Assembly: GCA_031267775.1 (NCBI GenBank)
Contig: JAIRYL010000103.1
Coordinates: 1-6,481, forward strand
DNA: 6,481 nt
Source of the DNA: Tannerellaceae bacterium
GTDB taxonomy: Bacteria > Bacteroidota > Bacteroidia > Bacteroidales > Tannerellaceae
Direction of reading: 5' to 3'
Shown here in pieces: positions 1 to 6,279 of this stretch. A model generated the notes under the pieces. It was not told the DNA's origin. It did no database searches and saw nothing but the letters and a program-made list of their open reading frames with translations. Position 1 is the stretch's first letter. Each line of letters opens with the position of its first letter. The position numbers and the translations under genes were made by a program.

Positions 1-19
1 CGTTAAATTTGTTTTCCAT
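1..19 (-). CDS. 5' end of a leftward gene, cut by the window edge
   Basis: Only the first six codons are visible: an ATG at 19-17 on the minus strand followed by open codons reading M-E-N-K-F-N. The case for a real start is the context. A consensus Bacteroidota promoter on the same strand lies just upstream (77 to 46), and an A-rich TAAAAG stretch precedes the ATG by a few bases, as is usual at starts in this phylum. No function can be assigned. It could also be a chance ATG, in which case the real start lies further left. Confidence 0.5.
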
Positions 20-39
20 AATCTTTTAATTTATATTTG
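8..39 (+). promoter_or_regulatory. Mirror-image promoter elements reading right
   Basis: On the plus strand, TTTG (8-11) is followed after exactly 20 nt by TATATTTG (32-39), giving the same element pair and spacing as the minus-strand promoter, mirrored about position 42.5. If used, it would start near 44-46 and transcribe antisense into the 3' end of the gluconolactonase-like gene, where no convincing gene lies. It may be only a by-product of the dyad, so activity is uncertain. Confidence 0.35.
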
Positions 40-58
40 ATAGCGCAAATATAAATTA
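27..58. promoter_or_regulatory. 13-bp perfect inverted repeat, likely operator
   Basis: The arms TAATTTATATTTG (27-39) and CAAATATAAATTA (46-58) are exact reverse complements around the 6-nt spacer ATAGCG. The dyad contains the -7 elements of both opposing promoters, so a dimeric regulator bound here would block both. As an RNA hairpin it would be weak because it is almost all A/T, and it lacks a downstream T-run, so an operator reading is preferred over a terminator. Confidence 0.5.
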
Positions 59-77
59 GTTTGTAATGAAAACCAAA
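46..77 (-). promoter_or_regulatory. Consensus Bacteroidota promoter for the left-edge gene
   Basis: On the minus strand, TTTG (77-74) is followed after 20 nt by TATATTTG (53-46), an exact match to the -33 TTTG / -7 TAnnTTTG pattern with usual spacing. Transcription would start near 39-41 and give a leader of about 20 nt before the ATG at 19. Confidence 0.65.
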
Positions 78-89
78 TTGCATTGCAAA

Positions 90-106
90 TATTTTTGGGA
101 AAAATA
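90..106 (-). terminator. Weak AT-rich hairpin just after the gluconolactonase-like gene
   Basis: Immediately after the minus-strand stop codon (109-107), TATTTTT and AAAAATA form a 7-bp stem around a 3-nt CCC loop on the transcript strand. The stem has no G:C pairs, so it is a poor intrinsic terminator; the placement next to the stop is the only real support. Confidence 0.2.
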
Positions 107-1006
107 CTATCTTACGCCTTTTACATTCATTTTCAAGCTATACAGGTATTGCGACGCCGTAATAAATAAAGTTTTCATATCTTCCCCGCCAAAGCATACG
201 TTAGCGCTCCAGCCGGCTTCTACAGGGATATGCTCAATCTGCTCGCCTGCCGGATTAAACACGGTTACGCCTCTGCCTGTCAGGTAAATATTGCCACGTT
301 CGTCCATTGTCATACCATCCGACCCCATGGAAGCAAACAATCTTTTATTCTTCAATAAACCATCGGGAGCAATATCATAACAATATGTTTTCCCGGCTCT
401 GATATCTGCTACATATAATAATGTACCGTCGGGAGAGCCAATGATCCCGTTCGGCTGTTCTAAATCGCCGTCTACGCGCAGTACTTTTTCTCTGTCGGGC
501 GACACATAATAAAGATGCTGCCCGTCTTGTTGCATGTCAGGATCGCGCGTCCAGTAATCTCGTTTATAAAGAGGATCCGTAAAATAGATACCCCCGTCCG
601 GATGTATCCACAAGTCATTCGGCCCATTCAGTTTTTTACCCTCGTAGCCGGTCAATAAAATTGTATGATTCCCGTTTGGAGCAATACTCCAAATCTCATT
701 TTCCATATCGGAACAGGAAAGCAAATTTCCCTCTTTATCAAAATACAGCCCGTTTGCCCGGCCTGTATTTTCAAGGAAGATAGAAACAGTTCCGTCTGCC
801 GACCATTTCCAGATGCGGTCGTTAGGCTGATCGGTAAAATAAACGCAACCCTCTTTATCCACCGCTGGCCCTTCTGTAAAACTAAAACCTTCCGCTACCT
901 TTTCAACCTTGGCGCCGGACGCAAGCAACCCCTTGTTTTCTTGGCCGCAGGCCGAAGAACATGCAATAAAAAATGAAAAACAGAAAAAGAATATTATTTT
1001 ATTCAT
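107..1006 (-). CDS. SMP-30/gluconolactonase/LRE-family lipoprotein
   Basis: This 299-residue protein has the six-bladed propeller repeat pattern of the SMP-30/gluconolactonase/LRE-like family, whose members hydrolyse sugar lactones or related esters using one divalent metal. Visible family motifs are FTEGPA (Glu45), NGPNDLW (Asn130, Asp131), QPNGI (Asn186) and GSDGM (Asp230), so the residues expected for metal and substrate binding are all present. Repeated blade strands of the form GxxYFTD occur near 53-59 and 139-144. The N-terminus MNKIIFFFCFSFFIAC is a lipoprotein signal with Cys16 the likely lipidated residue (Cys20 is an alternative), placing the enzyme outside the cytoplasm. An ATG at 1030 adds eight residues that would weaken the signal peptide, so 1006 is preferred. 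It is transcribed away from the porin operon and the substrate cannot be inferred. The family call is firm; the reaction is not. Confidence 0.88.
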   Translation of the reverse strand: MNKIIFFFCFSFFIACSSACGQENKGLLASGAKVEKVAEGFSFTEGPAVDKEGCVYFTDQPNDRIWKWSADGTVSIFLENTGRANGLYFDKEGNLLSCSDMENEIWSIAPNGNHTILLTGYEGKKLNGPNDLWIHPDGGIYFTDPLYKRDYWTRDPDMQQDGQHLYYVSPDREKVLRVDGDLEQPNGIIGSPDGTLLYVADIRAGKTYCYDIAPDGLLKNKRLFASMGSDGMTMDERGNIYLTGRGVTVFNPAGEQIEHIPVEAGWSANVCFGGEDMKTLFITASQYLYSLKMNVKGVR

Positions 1007-1044
1007 AAAGCAATGATTTATATGGTACAATGAAATAGAATAGC

Positions 1045-1052
1045 CAAAAATA
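1045..1052 (-). promoter_or_regulatory. Possible -7 element for the gluconolactonase-like gene
   Basis: TATTTTTG on the minus strand matches TAnnTTTG and would give a leader of about 30 nt before the ATG at 1006. No TTG is found 19-21 nt further upstream, so the -33 element is missing and the call is tentative. Confidence 0.3.
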
Positions 1053-1229
1053 ATAAAAAAACATGAAACCTCGTATCCGATACATACAATAATTTAGGTC
1101 GTATGACGCCTCTTTTTATACGTTTGTCGCATAAAAAATGAAGCAAACAATATCGAAGGAACGCCTTGGGATCACCCTGTCTGTTTTCTGCCAAAATCAT
1201 CCTGTTCGCTCATGCAGGATACTAACAAT

Positions 1230-1271
1230 ATATAGGTATTTCAAAGCGAAGAATAGCCACATATAGGTATT
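1230..1271. promoter_or_regulatory. Phased 11-bp direct repeats upstream of the operon
   Basis: ATATAGGTATT occurs exactly at 1230-1240 and again at 1261-1271, 31 bp apart, which is close to three helical turns. The second copy overlaps the -33 element of the predicted promoter. With a start near 1305 the copies centre at about -70 and -40, positions typical of activator sites. The regulator is unknown. Confidence 0.5.
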
Positions 1272-1300
1272 GTGTTATCTGTCAGACAAAAATACTTTTG
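1270..1300 (+). promoter_or_regulatory. Consensus promoter of the porin-imelysin-oxidoreductase operon
   Basis: TTG (1270-1272) is followed after 20 nt by TACTTTTG (1293-1300), fitting the Bacteroidota -33/-7 pattern with standard spacing. Transcription should begin near 1305, leaving a leader of about 45 nt. TATAAAA lies directly before the ATG at 1350, as expected for translation starts in this phylum. Confidence 0.65.
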
Positions 1301-1349
1301 CACAACTCGTATATGATTATCACAATTAACAACTTAGTCCTTTTATAAA

Positions 1350-2654
1350 ATGAAACGAATTCTTGTTTTTTTCTTTTTTTTGTCTGCCTTTTCGCTGATT
1401 GCTACTGTTGATAAAGCAAACGCTCAAGATGATGTAAAGACTGATGTAGCGGTACAATCGCAAAAAAATCCCCGTTTTTTATTTGGCGGTTATGGCGAAG
1501 TAGCCATGCAACGTATGTTCTACACGGATAATATAGAGAGGTATAAGTATCCGGAAAGACATGAAGACGGGAATCATGGAAGGTTTGACCTCCCTCATGT
1601 GGTATTGTATATGAGTTATAATTTTGGAAAAGGCTGGAAAATGTCTTCCGAAATTGAATTTGAACATGGAGGTACCGGTACTACTTACGAAATAGAAAAC
1701 TCTGAAACCGGCGAATATGAAACAGAAATCGAGAAAGGGGGCGAAGTTGCTTTTGAACAGTTCTGGATTGAAAAGTCTTTTGCTACGTACGCAAATGTAA
1801 GGATGGGGCATATTATCGTTCCGGTGGGGCTAACGAATATGTACCACATGCCTACGGAGTTCTTTTCTGTTCTGCGTCCCGAAGAAGAATCGTCCATAAT
1901 ACCCTGTACCTGGCATGAAACCGGCCTTAGCTTTTGGGGACAAACAAGCGGGTGGCGCTATGAAGCCATGTTGATAGCAGGCTTGGACGCCGAACGTTTT
2001 AATAATGCCAACTGGATTAACGGAGGCTCTGTTACCCCCTACGAATTTAAAATAGCCAACCGGTATGCCGGCGCTGCCAGAATTGATAATTATTCAATAA
2101 AAGGCCTGCGGATAGGACTAAGCGGTTATTACGGGCATAGCGCCCAAAACACCTTGAAACAGGATAGGTATAATAACCTTAAAGGCGCGGTAAGCATTGG
2201 CGCTTTGGACGCTGTATATAATGATAAGAATGTTTTGGTACGCGGAAATATACTGTATGGGCATTTGGGCGATTCTTACAGTATTTCTATGGCTAATAAA
2301 AAAATGCCTAATGCAAGTCCTTCGCCCGGAACGGATGTGGCTTCGGATGTGTTGAGCTGGTATGTGGAAGCAGGTTACAATATACTGTCGTTTTTTCCGG
2401 ATTATAAAGATAAAAACGATAAACTCTATCTGTATGCGCATTATGGCTACTATGATTCTATGTATAAAACATCGTCGAAGATAACGCCGAAAGGCTGGAC
2501 GGATAAGAAAATCATATCGGCCGGGATTAATTATTTTCCAATGAAAGAGCTGGTTGTGAAGGCTGAGTATACGATGAGGAAGTTTAAAGCGCCTTATAAC
2601 GACGAACCGGCTATCTCGCTGGGGATTGCTTATTCCGGATTATTCGGACATTAA
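1350..2654 (+). CDS. Outer-membrane beta-barrel porin-like protein
   Basis: The 434-residue product begins with a clear Sec signal (MKR, a phenylalanine-rich core, then KANA with predicted cleavage after Ala25). The mature part is about 409 residues, rich in alternating aromatic/polar strands, starting with FLFGGYGE (43-50) and ending in a strand ISLGIAYSGLFGH that resembles a C-terminal barrel signal. The pattern resembles the phosphate-selective porin O/P-like superfamily as found in Bacteroidota. Conserved-looking segments include RFDLPHVVLYMSYNF, an acidic stretch near 112-130, and the arginine-containing MGHIIVPVGL region. It is first in a likely operon, 35 nt ahead of the imelysin gene, so it probably supplies an outer-membrane pore for that system. 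No TonB box or plug domain is evident, so it is not a classic siderophore or heme receptor. The solute is unknown. Confidence 0.75.
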   Translation: MKRILVFFFFLSAFSLIATVDKANAQDDVKTDVAVQSQKNPRFLFGGYGEVAMQRMFYTDNIERYKYPERHEDGNHGRFDLPHVVLYMSYNFGKGWKMSSEIEFEHGGTGTTYEIENSETGEYETEIEKGGEVAFEQFWIEKSFATYANVRMGHIIVPVGLTNMYHMPTEFFSVLRPEEESSIIPCTWHETGLSFWGQTSGWRYEAMLIAGLDAERFNNANWINGGSVTPYEFKIANRYAGAARIDNYSIKGLRIGLSGYYGHSAQNTLKQDRYNNLKGAVSIGALDAVYNDKNVLVRGNILYGHLGDSYSISMANKKMPNASPSPGTDVASDVLSWYVEAGYNILSFFPDYKDKNDKLYLYAHYGYYDSMYKTSSKITPKGWTDKKIISAGINYFPMKELVVKAEYTMRKFKAPYNDEPAISLGIAYSGLFGH

Positions 2655-2689
2655 TGAATTATATGTTTCTTAAAATAATAAAATCAGTT

Positions 2690-3883
2690 ATGAAAAAGTA
2701 TTTATTCAAATGTATGTTTACGCTGGCCGTTATGCTTATGGCCGTAAGTTTTACTTCCTGTGGCGACGACGACGATAAAGAAGACGTTGTGGTTAACAAC
2801 AACGAGGCGTATGAAAATATCCTCAAGTCGTATGTTAGCGCAACGGTAGTGCCTACTTATAAAGCGTTGGCGGAAGCGGCGCTTGAAATGAGGGCTGCCA
2901 ATCAGGCGCTGAAAGAAAATGCAACAGACGCGAATATGAAGGCGGCTTCGGATGCATGGATAAAAGCCCGCATAGAGTGGGAACTTAGCGAGGCGTTTCT
3001 TTTTGGCCCCGTAAGCGAAGATTACCTGAATATTGACGCGCACATCGACTCGTGGCCGCTGGAACTGGAAGAAATTAAAAAGGAAATAAACCAGACGGAA
3101 GGCGAGCTTACCGGCGAAAGGGCCTGGCAAGAACTGGAAGATGAAGTGATTGGTTTCCATGTTACGGAATACTTGCTTTACCGCGAAGGAAAATCGCGTC
3201 CGGTAGCCGATCTTACCGCAGGCGAATTGAATTACCTCACCGCCGCTACCGACGCCCTCGTATGGGATTGCGTATTGGCTTATGTAGCTTGGGCTGGAGA
3301 AGAAAACGTATCGGCGGAGATTAAAGCCGTTTACCGTGAAAATGCCGACATTGTACATTTTCTTGAAGATCAGAATGCCGGTATCAAGAACTTTGGAAAC
3401 AGGCTCTCTACAGCCGACAGTTATTCATCCTGGGAAAGCGCCGTAGAAGAAATTATCGACGGCGTGAAAGATATTGCCGACGAAGTAGGGGCGACAAAGA
3501 TTGAATCGCCATACAGTAACGGACGGGTGGAAGATGTAGAATCGTGGTATAGCTGGCATTCGCTTGACGACTATGCAAACAATATCTACAGCATCAAAAA
3601 TGCTTATCTGGGCGGAACGGGCGTAGAAGGTTCTCCCGCCAGCATATCATTAAGCACGTTTGTAAAAGAGAAAGACGCTAGTCTGGATACCGAAATAAGA
3701 GATAAAATAGAAGATTGCATCCGGAAAATCAAAGCGATTGGCGATGGAGGCTTGTCGTTCTATAAAGTGGTGGAAGCAAAGAAAAACGGCGATACCAGCA
3801 AACAGGAGGCCGTAGGTGCAGCCGTAGATGCGTGTACGGCTGTGGGCGAGTCTTTTGAAAAGATAAAAGAATTATTGAAATAA
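2690..3883 (+). CDS. Imelysin-family (M75-like) surface lipoprotein
   Basis: The product has 397 residues and matches the imelysin family, which includes cyanobacterial IrpA and is tied to iron uptake; protease activity is doubtful for most members. The family signature GxHxxE is intact as GFHVTE (155-160). Other landmarks are WIKARIEWELSEAFLFGP (90-107), IDSWPL (119-124) and the C-terminal half around WYSWHSLDDYANNIYSIKNAYLG (286-308), consistent with the two-part helical fold. The start at 2690 gives a proper lipoprotein signal, MKKYLFKCMF...FTSC with Cys24, and has a TAAAATA stretch upstream. An ATG at 2654 overlaps the porin stop (TAATG) but would put twelve awkward residues before the signal. 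The acidic run GDDDDKED after Cys24 resembles the Bacteroidota lipoprotein export signal, predicting surface display. The next gene begins 12 nt downstream, supporting co-transcription. Confidence 0.88.
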   Translation: MKKYLFKCMFTLAVMLMAVSFTSCGDDDDKEDVVVNNNEAYENILKSYVSATVVPTYKALAEAALEMRAANQALKENATDANMKAASDAWIKARIEWELSEAFLFGPVSEDYLNIDAHIDSWPLELEEIKKEINQTEGELTGERAWQELEDEVIGFHVTEYLLYREGKSRPVADLTAGELNYLTAATDALVWDCVLAYVAWAGEENVSAEIKAVYRENADIVHFLEDQNAGIKNFGNRLSTADSYSSWESAVEEIIDGVKDIADEVGATKIESPYSNGRVEDVESWYSWHSLDDYANNIYSIKNAYLGGTGVEGSPASISLSTFVKEKDASLDTEIRDKIEDCIRKIKAIGDGGLSFYKVVEAKKNGDTSKQEAVGAAVDACTAVGESFEKIKELLK

Positions 3884-3895
3884 TAGTGTAATAAG

Positions 3896-5434
3896 GTGAA
3901 AAGGTTTTATTTATATATAGCGATTATACCCCTGTTCTTTGTGGTAGCTTGCGAGAACGACGACGACGATAGTGGCAAGATACCCGAAGAAGTAACAGAA
4001 TTGAACGAGGAATATTATACCGGAGGGAAGATGGGTACCGTCTTTGTATCTTCTTCAAAAGCATATAAACAGGCTATGCCGGCTATTGACCAGGATGCGC
4101 AACTGTTTCAGCAATTTATGCGCGGCGAACGCCTGGCGGATAGAAGTTTTGTAACAAACGAAGGGATGGGATATTCGGGACTGGGGCCGGCATATATCAG
4201 GAAGTCGTGCGTCGCCTGCCATCCCAGTTATGGCGGACGCGGACAGCGGGTTGAGACATTTGATACAAATGACAGCAAGAACAGCTATTTGCTGATGATT
4301 TACGACCCCTCGAATCCGGAAACCTTGCCTTTGGCGTCTGCCTATTTTACAGGGATGACGCAAACGCGCGCCGTGGCTCCATTCAAGGCGCCGATAGATG
4401 AACGCGGTATCAAGCTTATCTGGCATCAATATACCGACGATTATGGAAATAAGTATGACGACGGCACGCCTTACAGCGCCGGTACTTCGTACGAAGGTAC
4501 CCTGATCTATCCGACGGTAGAAGTAGAGCAGGATGCGATTCTGTTTAAAGATTTTGATATGAGCAAACACGCCGCGTCTATAGAAGCAACGATTGGTATT
4601 TACGGTACCGGACTGCTCGACGCTATTTCGGATGAAGATTTGCGCGCCCAGTATGCCGAAGAACAGGCGCGTGGCTATTGTCCGGGCGTAATAGGAGGCG
4701 ATATCGAAGAAACAGGATTCAATCCGTATTATCCGGGTAAACATCCGGGACGTTTTACGTACTTATGTACGCGCGCTACGCTGGATAATGGACCGGGCGC
4801 CAACGCCTTGTGGAACATTACCAATGTAACGAGGCCGGATCGTACCTATAATTATATTACGGATAAATATGCTACGGTAATGTCTGAAGACGCCGATGTG
4901 CAACAAGCTCTTGAACAAACGGCGGAGCAGATATATGGAGCTTTAACGTCGAGAACGCTGGAAGCTGAAATGACTCAGGAAGATTTTGACGCCTTTATGG
5001 TATGGCATCGCGGACTGGCTGTTCCGGCTGCCCGTAATCTGGACGACGAAACGGTTCAACGCGGACGTACGCTCTTCAACGAAACGGGATGTACCGCCTG
5101 TCATCGTCCGTCGTGGACAACGCGCGACAATTACAAGCCGCTGCCGGCCATTTCCAATCAGAAAATTTATCCCTATACAGATTTACTGCGTCATAATTTA
5201 GACATGAAAGAGGCTGGACGCACTATACTGGGTTGCCGCACGACTCCGCTTTGGGGACGCGGTTTGATGAAGGTTGTTTCCGGACATGGCGATATGTTGC
5301 ACGATCTTCGCGCCCGTAATTACGAAGAAGCCATTCTCTGGCATGGCGGCGAAGCAAAATCCAGTAAGGATACCTTCCGCAAAATGGCAAAAGAAGACCG
5401 AACGGCTCTTATCAGATTCCTTGAATCGATTTAA
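3896..5434 (+). CDS. Di-heme oxidoreductase (DUF1111/COG3488) lipoprotein
   Basis: The 512-residue protein belongs to the DUF1111/COG3488 di-heme family, distantly like di-heme cytochrome c peroxidases and often encoded beside imelysins. It has two heme c motifs, CVACH (105-109) followed by GGRGQR, and CTACH (399-403). The C-terminal family block follows: YPYTDLLRHNLD (425-436), RTTPLWGRG (448-456), MLHDLRARNYEEAILWHGGEA (467-487). Electron transfer or peroxide/thiol redox chemistry is inferred from the family; the substrate is unknown. The start is GTG (3896); no in-frame ATG lies before the signal peptide MKRFYLYIAIIPLFFVVAC, lipidated at Cys19. ENDDDD directly after the cysteine predicts export to the cell surface. 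Heme attachment needs a cytochrome c maturation system not present in the window. It is the last gene of the three-gene operon. Confidence 0.9.
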   Translation: MKRFYLYIAIIPLFFVVACENDDDDSGKIPEEVTELNEEYYTGGKMGTVFVSSSKAYKQAMPAIDQDAQLFQQFMRGERLADRSFVTNEGMGYSGLGPAYIRKSCVACHPSYGGRGQRVETFDTNDSKNSYLLMIYDPSNPETLPLASAYFTGMTQTRAVAPFKAPIDERGIKLIWHQYTDDYGNKYDDGTPYSAGTSYEGTLIYPTVEVEQDAILFKDFDMSKHAASIEATIGIYGTGLLDAISDEDLRAQYAEEQARGYCPGVIGGDIEETGFNPYYPGKHPGRFTYLCTRATLDNGPGANALWNITNVTRPDRTYNYITDKYATVMSEDADVQQALEQTAEQIYGALTSRTLEAEMTQEDFDAFMVWHRGLAVPAARNLDDETVQRGRTLFNETGCTACHRPSWTTRDNYKPLPAISNQKIYPYTDLLRHNLDMKEAGRTILGCRTTPLWGRGLMKVVSGHGDMLHDLRARNYEEAILWHGGEAKSSKDTFRKMAKEDRTALIRFLESI

Positions 5435-5451
5435 CTCTACTAAGGAAGACG

Positions 5452-5484
5452 TCTGGAAATAAATTGGCATGATTTATTTCCGGA
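5452..5484 (+). terminator. Hairpin after the di-heme oxidoreductase gene
   Basis: GGAAATAAAT (5455-5464) and ATTTATTTCC (5472-5481) pair perfectly around a 7-nt loop, and TCT/GGA extend the stem to 13 bp with one wobble pair. It begins 18 nt after the operon stop codon. No T-run follows, so it may end the transcript by another route or protect the mRNA 3' end. Confidence 0.45.
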
Positions 5485-5496
5485 AGCCTCCTGAAA

Positions 5497-5530
5497 AATT
5501 TTCCATTCGTTGTTTAACGAATGGAAAATT
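5497..5530 (-). terminator. Strong hairpin ending queH transcription
   Basis: The 15-nt arms AATTTTCCATTCGTT (5497-5511) and AACGAATGGAAAATT (5516-5530) are exact reverse complements with a 4-nt loop. On the minus strand the stem runs into TTTC, giving a T-rich tail, so it fits a terminator for queH better than for the plus-strand operon, though it could act both ways. The queH stop codon (5516-5514) lies in the loop and first stem base. Confidence 0.6.
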
Positions 5531-6050
5531 CACATCCGCAATAGCGTTGATTGTAAAAATTATGCTCTTTCAGTAAAACCAGCCGGCGTTCGCTAAGGCC
5601 ATCCTTGCGCCAGTTCTTATCCCAGAATGTAATATTTTCAAATGGAGAGGCAGCCCAGCGGCCGGCTTCGGCTATCTGTGCAAGGCTTTTCCAGCGCGAG
5701 GAAGCCAGGGTGGTAGCAAACCGGTCAAAACCATAATTATGAGCCAAACAGGCTGTTTCCCCCAGCCGTATCCTGAAACATTTCAGGCAACGATTCCCCC
5801 GTTCCGGTTCGTTTTCCAATCCCAACATCGATTGTAGCCAGTTTTCGTGGTTATAGTCTCCGTCTACCATATCGATCCCCTTCAACCGGGCATAGCGCGT
5901 ACATTCTGTTTTGCGTATCCTGTATTCTTCTGCCGGATAAATATTCGGATTATAATAGAATAAGGTAGGACGTATATTATGGGCGAGCAGCCATTCAATG
6001 ATAGCGGCCGAGCAGGGAGCGCAACAGGTATGCAGTAGTATTTTTTCCAT
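5514..6050 (-). CDS. queH: Epoxyqueuosine reductase QueH (DUF208)
   Basis: QueH reduces epoxyqueuosine in tRNA to queuosine, the last step of queuosine synthesis, as a non-homologous replacement for the cobalamin-dependent QueG; it acts in the cytoplasm with an iron-sulfur cluster and an additional metal site. The 178 residues carry the full family pattern: LLHTCCAPCS (Cys9, Cys10, Cys13), FYYNPNIYPAEEY (31-43), GNRCLKCFRIRL (Cys88, Cys91), FATTLASSRWK (111-121), FWDKNWRKDG (142-151) and a C-terminal YNQRYCGCEFS (Cys171, Cys173). Length is normal for the single-domain form. The start at 6050 places the first CC pair at the expected distance from the N-terminus and no upstream extension is needed. 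It is convergent with the iron-type operon and stands alone in this window, with no other queuosine genes visible. Confidence 0.93.
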   Translation of the reverse strand: MEKILLHTCCAPCSAAIIEWLLAHNIRPTLFYYNPNIYPAEEYRIRKTECTRYARLKGIDMVDGDYNHENWLQSMLGLENEPERGNRCLKCFRIRLGETACLAHNYGFDRFATTLASSRWKSLAQIAEAGRWAASPFENITFWDKNWRKDGLSERRLVLLKEHNFYNQRYCGCEFSIR

Positions 6051-6061
6051 GATAATGGAGA

Positions 6062-6069
6062 CAAATATA
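6062..6069 (-). promoter_or_regulatory. Possible -7 element for queH
   Basis: TATATTTG on the minus strand (6069-6062) exactly fits TAnnTTTG and is the same octamer as at the left-edge promoter. It lies only 11 nt before the ATG at 6050, so the leader would be under 10 nt. No TTG is found at the usual -33 spacing. Confidence 0.35.
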
Positions 6070-6101
6070 CATGATAAAGCTGAAATATCGCGCAGATGAA
6101 T

Positions 6102-6117
6102 AAAAACGAGCGTTTTT
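6102..6117. repeat. Short perfect palindrome upstream of queH
   Basis: AAAAACG (6102-6108) and CGTTTTT (6111-6117) are inverted copies separated by AG, followed on the plus strand by a run of C. It centres about 60 bp upstream of the queH start. It could be a regulator site for queH or a remnant terminator; neither can be decided here. Confidence 0.3.
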
Positions 6118-6279
6118 CCCCCCGTATATCCATGCCGTTTAGCTTAGGAGGCGTAGCGATTGGGGGATAGCAGGGTGCGCCTGCTCTGAACCTGCAGAGA
6201 TGGACACAAAACTACCCCGCGAATAGAATGGGTATCTGACAGTTGAAAAAAAGTTATCGGCGTCCAATTGCAACGAACG
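6118..6279. other. Non-coding stretch between queH and the repeat array
   Basis: No credible gene or tRNA-like fold is visible. Two short overlapping inverted repeats occur: AGCAGG/CCTGCT (6169-6174 and 6180-6185) and CTCTG/CAGAG (6184-6188 and 6195-6199). Frames open here on the minus strand run into the tandem repeats and look like chance. The segment may belong to the same element as the array, but nothing in the window proves it. Confidence 0.5.

Larger units (their letters stand above)
1007..1349. other. Divergent intergenic region
   Basis: This 343-bp gap separates the leftward lipoprotein gene from the rightward operon. Its right third holds the operon promoter and a pair of direct repeats, listed separately. 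The stretch from about 1053 to 1229 shows no RNA gene, strong hairpin or convincing coding sequence; a 60-codon minus-strand frame there lacks any recognisable feature. Confidence 0.7.

Noticed and set aside
66..287. 73-codon plus-strand frame downstream of the mirror promoter
   Set aside because: Mostly antisense to the well-supported gluconolactonase-like gene; no domain, signal or sensible composition, and its 3' part only mirrors that gene's codons.
1018..1200. 60-codon minus-strand frame in the intergenic gap
   Set aside because: No recognisable motif, overlaps the probable promoter of the neighbouring lipoprotein gene, and has no promoter or translation signal of its own.
1269..1326. 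ATTGTG / CACAAT inverted pair across the operon promoter
   Set aside because: Six-base arms separated by 46 nt in AT-rich DNA are easily due to chance; the exact 11-bp direct repeats are the stronger signal.
2654..2689. Imelysin start at the ATG overlapping the porin stop
   Set aside because: It would add twelve residues before a textbook lipoprotein signal; the ATG at 2690 has a TAAAATA stretch upstream and gives the expected N-terminus.
2702..3358. 218-codon minus-strand frame opposite the imelysin gene
   Set aside because: Shadow of a strongly supported gene; arginine- and phenylalanine-rich translation with no family resemblance.
4055..4744. 229-codon minus-strand frame opposite the di-heme oxidoreductase gene
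   Set aside because: Shadow frame; the sense protein has two heme motifs and a full family C-terminus, while the antisense product shows nothing.
6140..6240. tRNA-like or small RNA fold after queH
   Set aside because: No T-loop GTTCGA-type sequence, anticodon arm or acceptor pairing could be found; only short local dyads.
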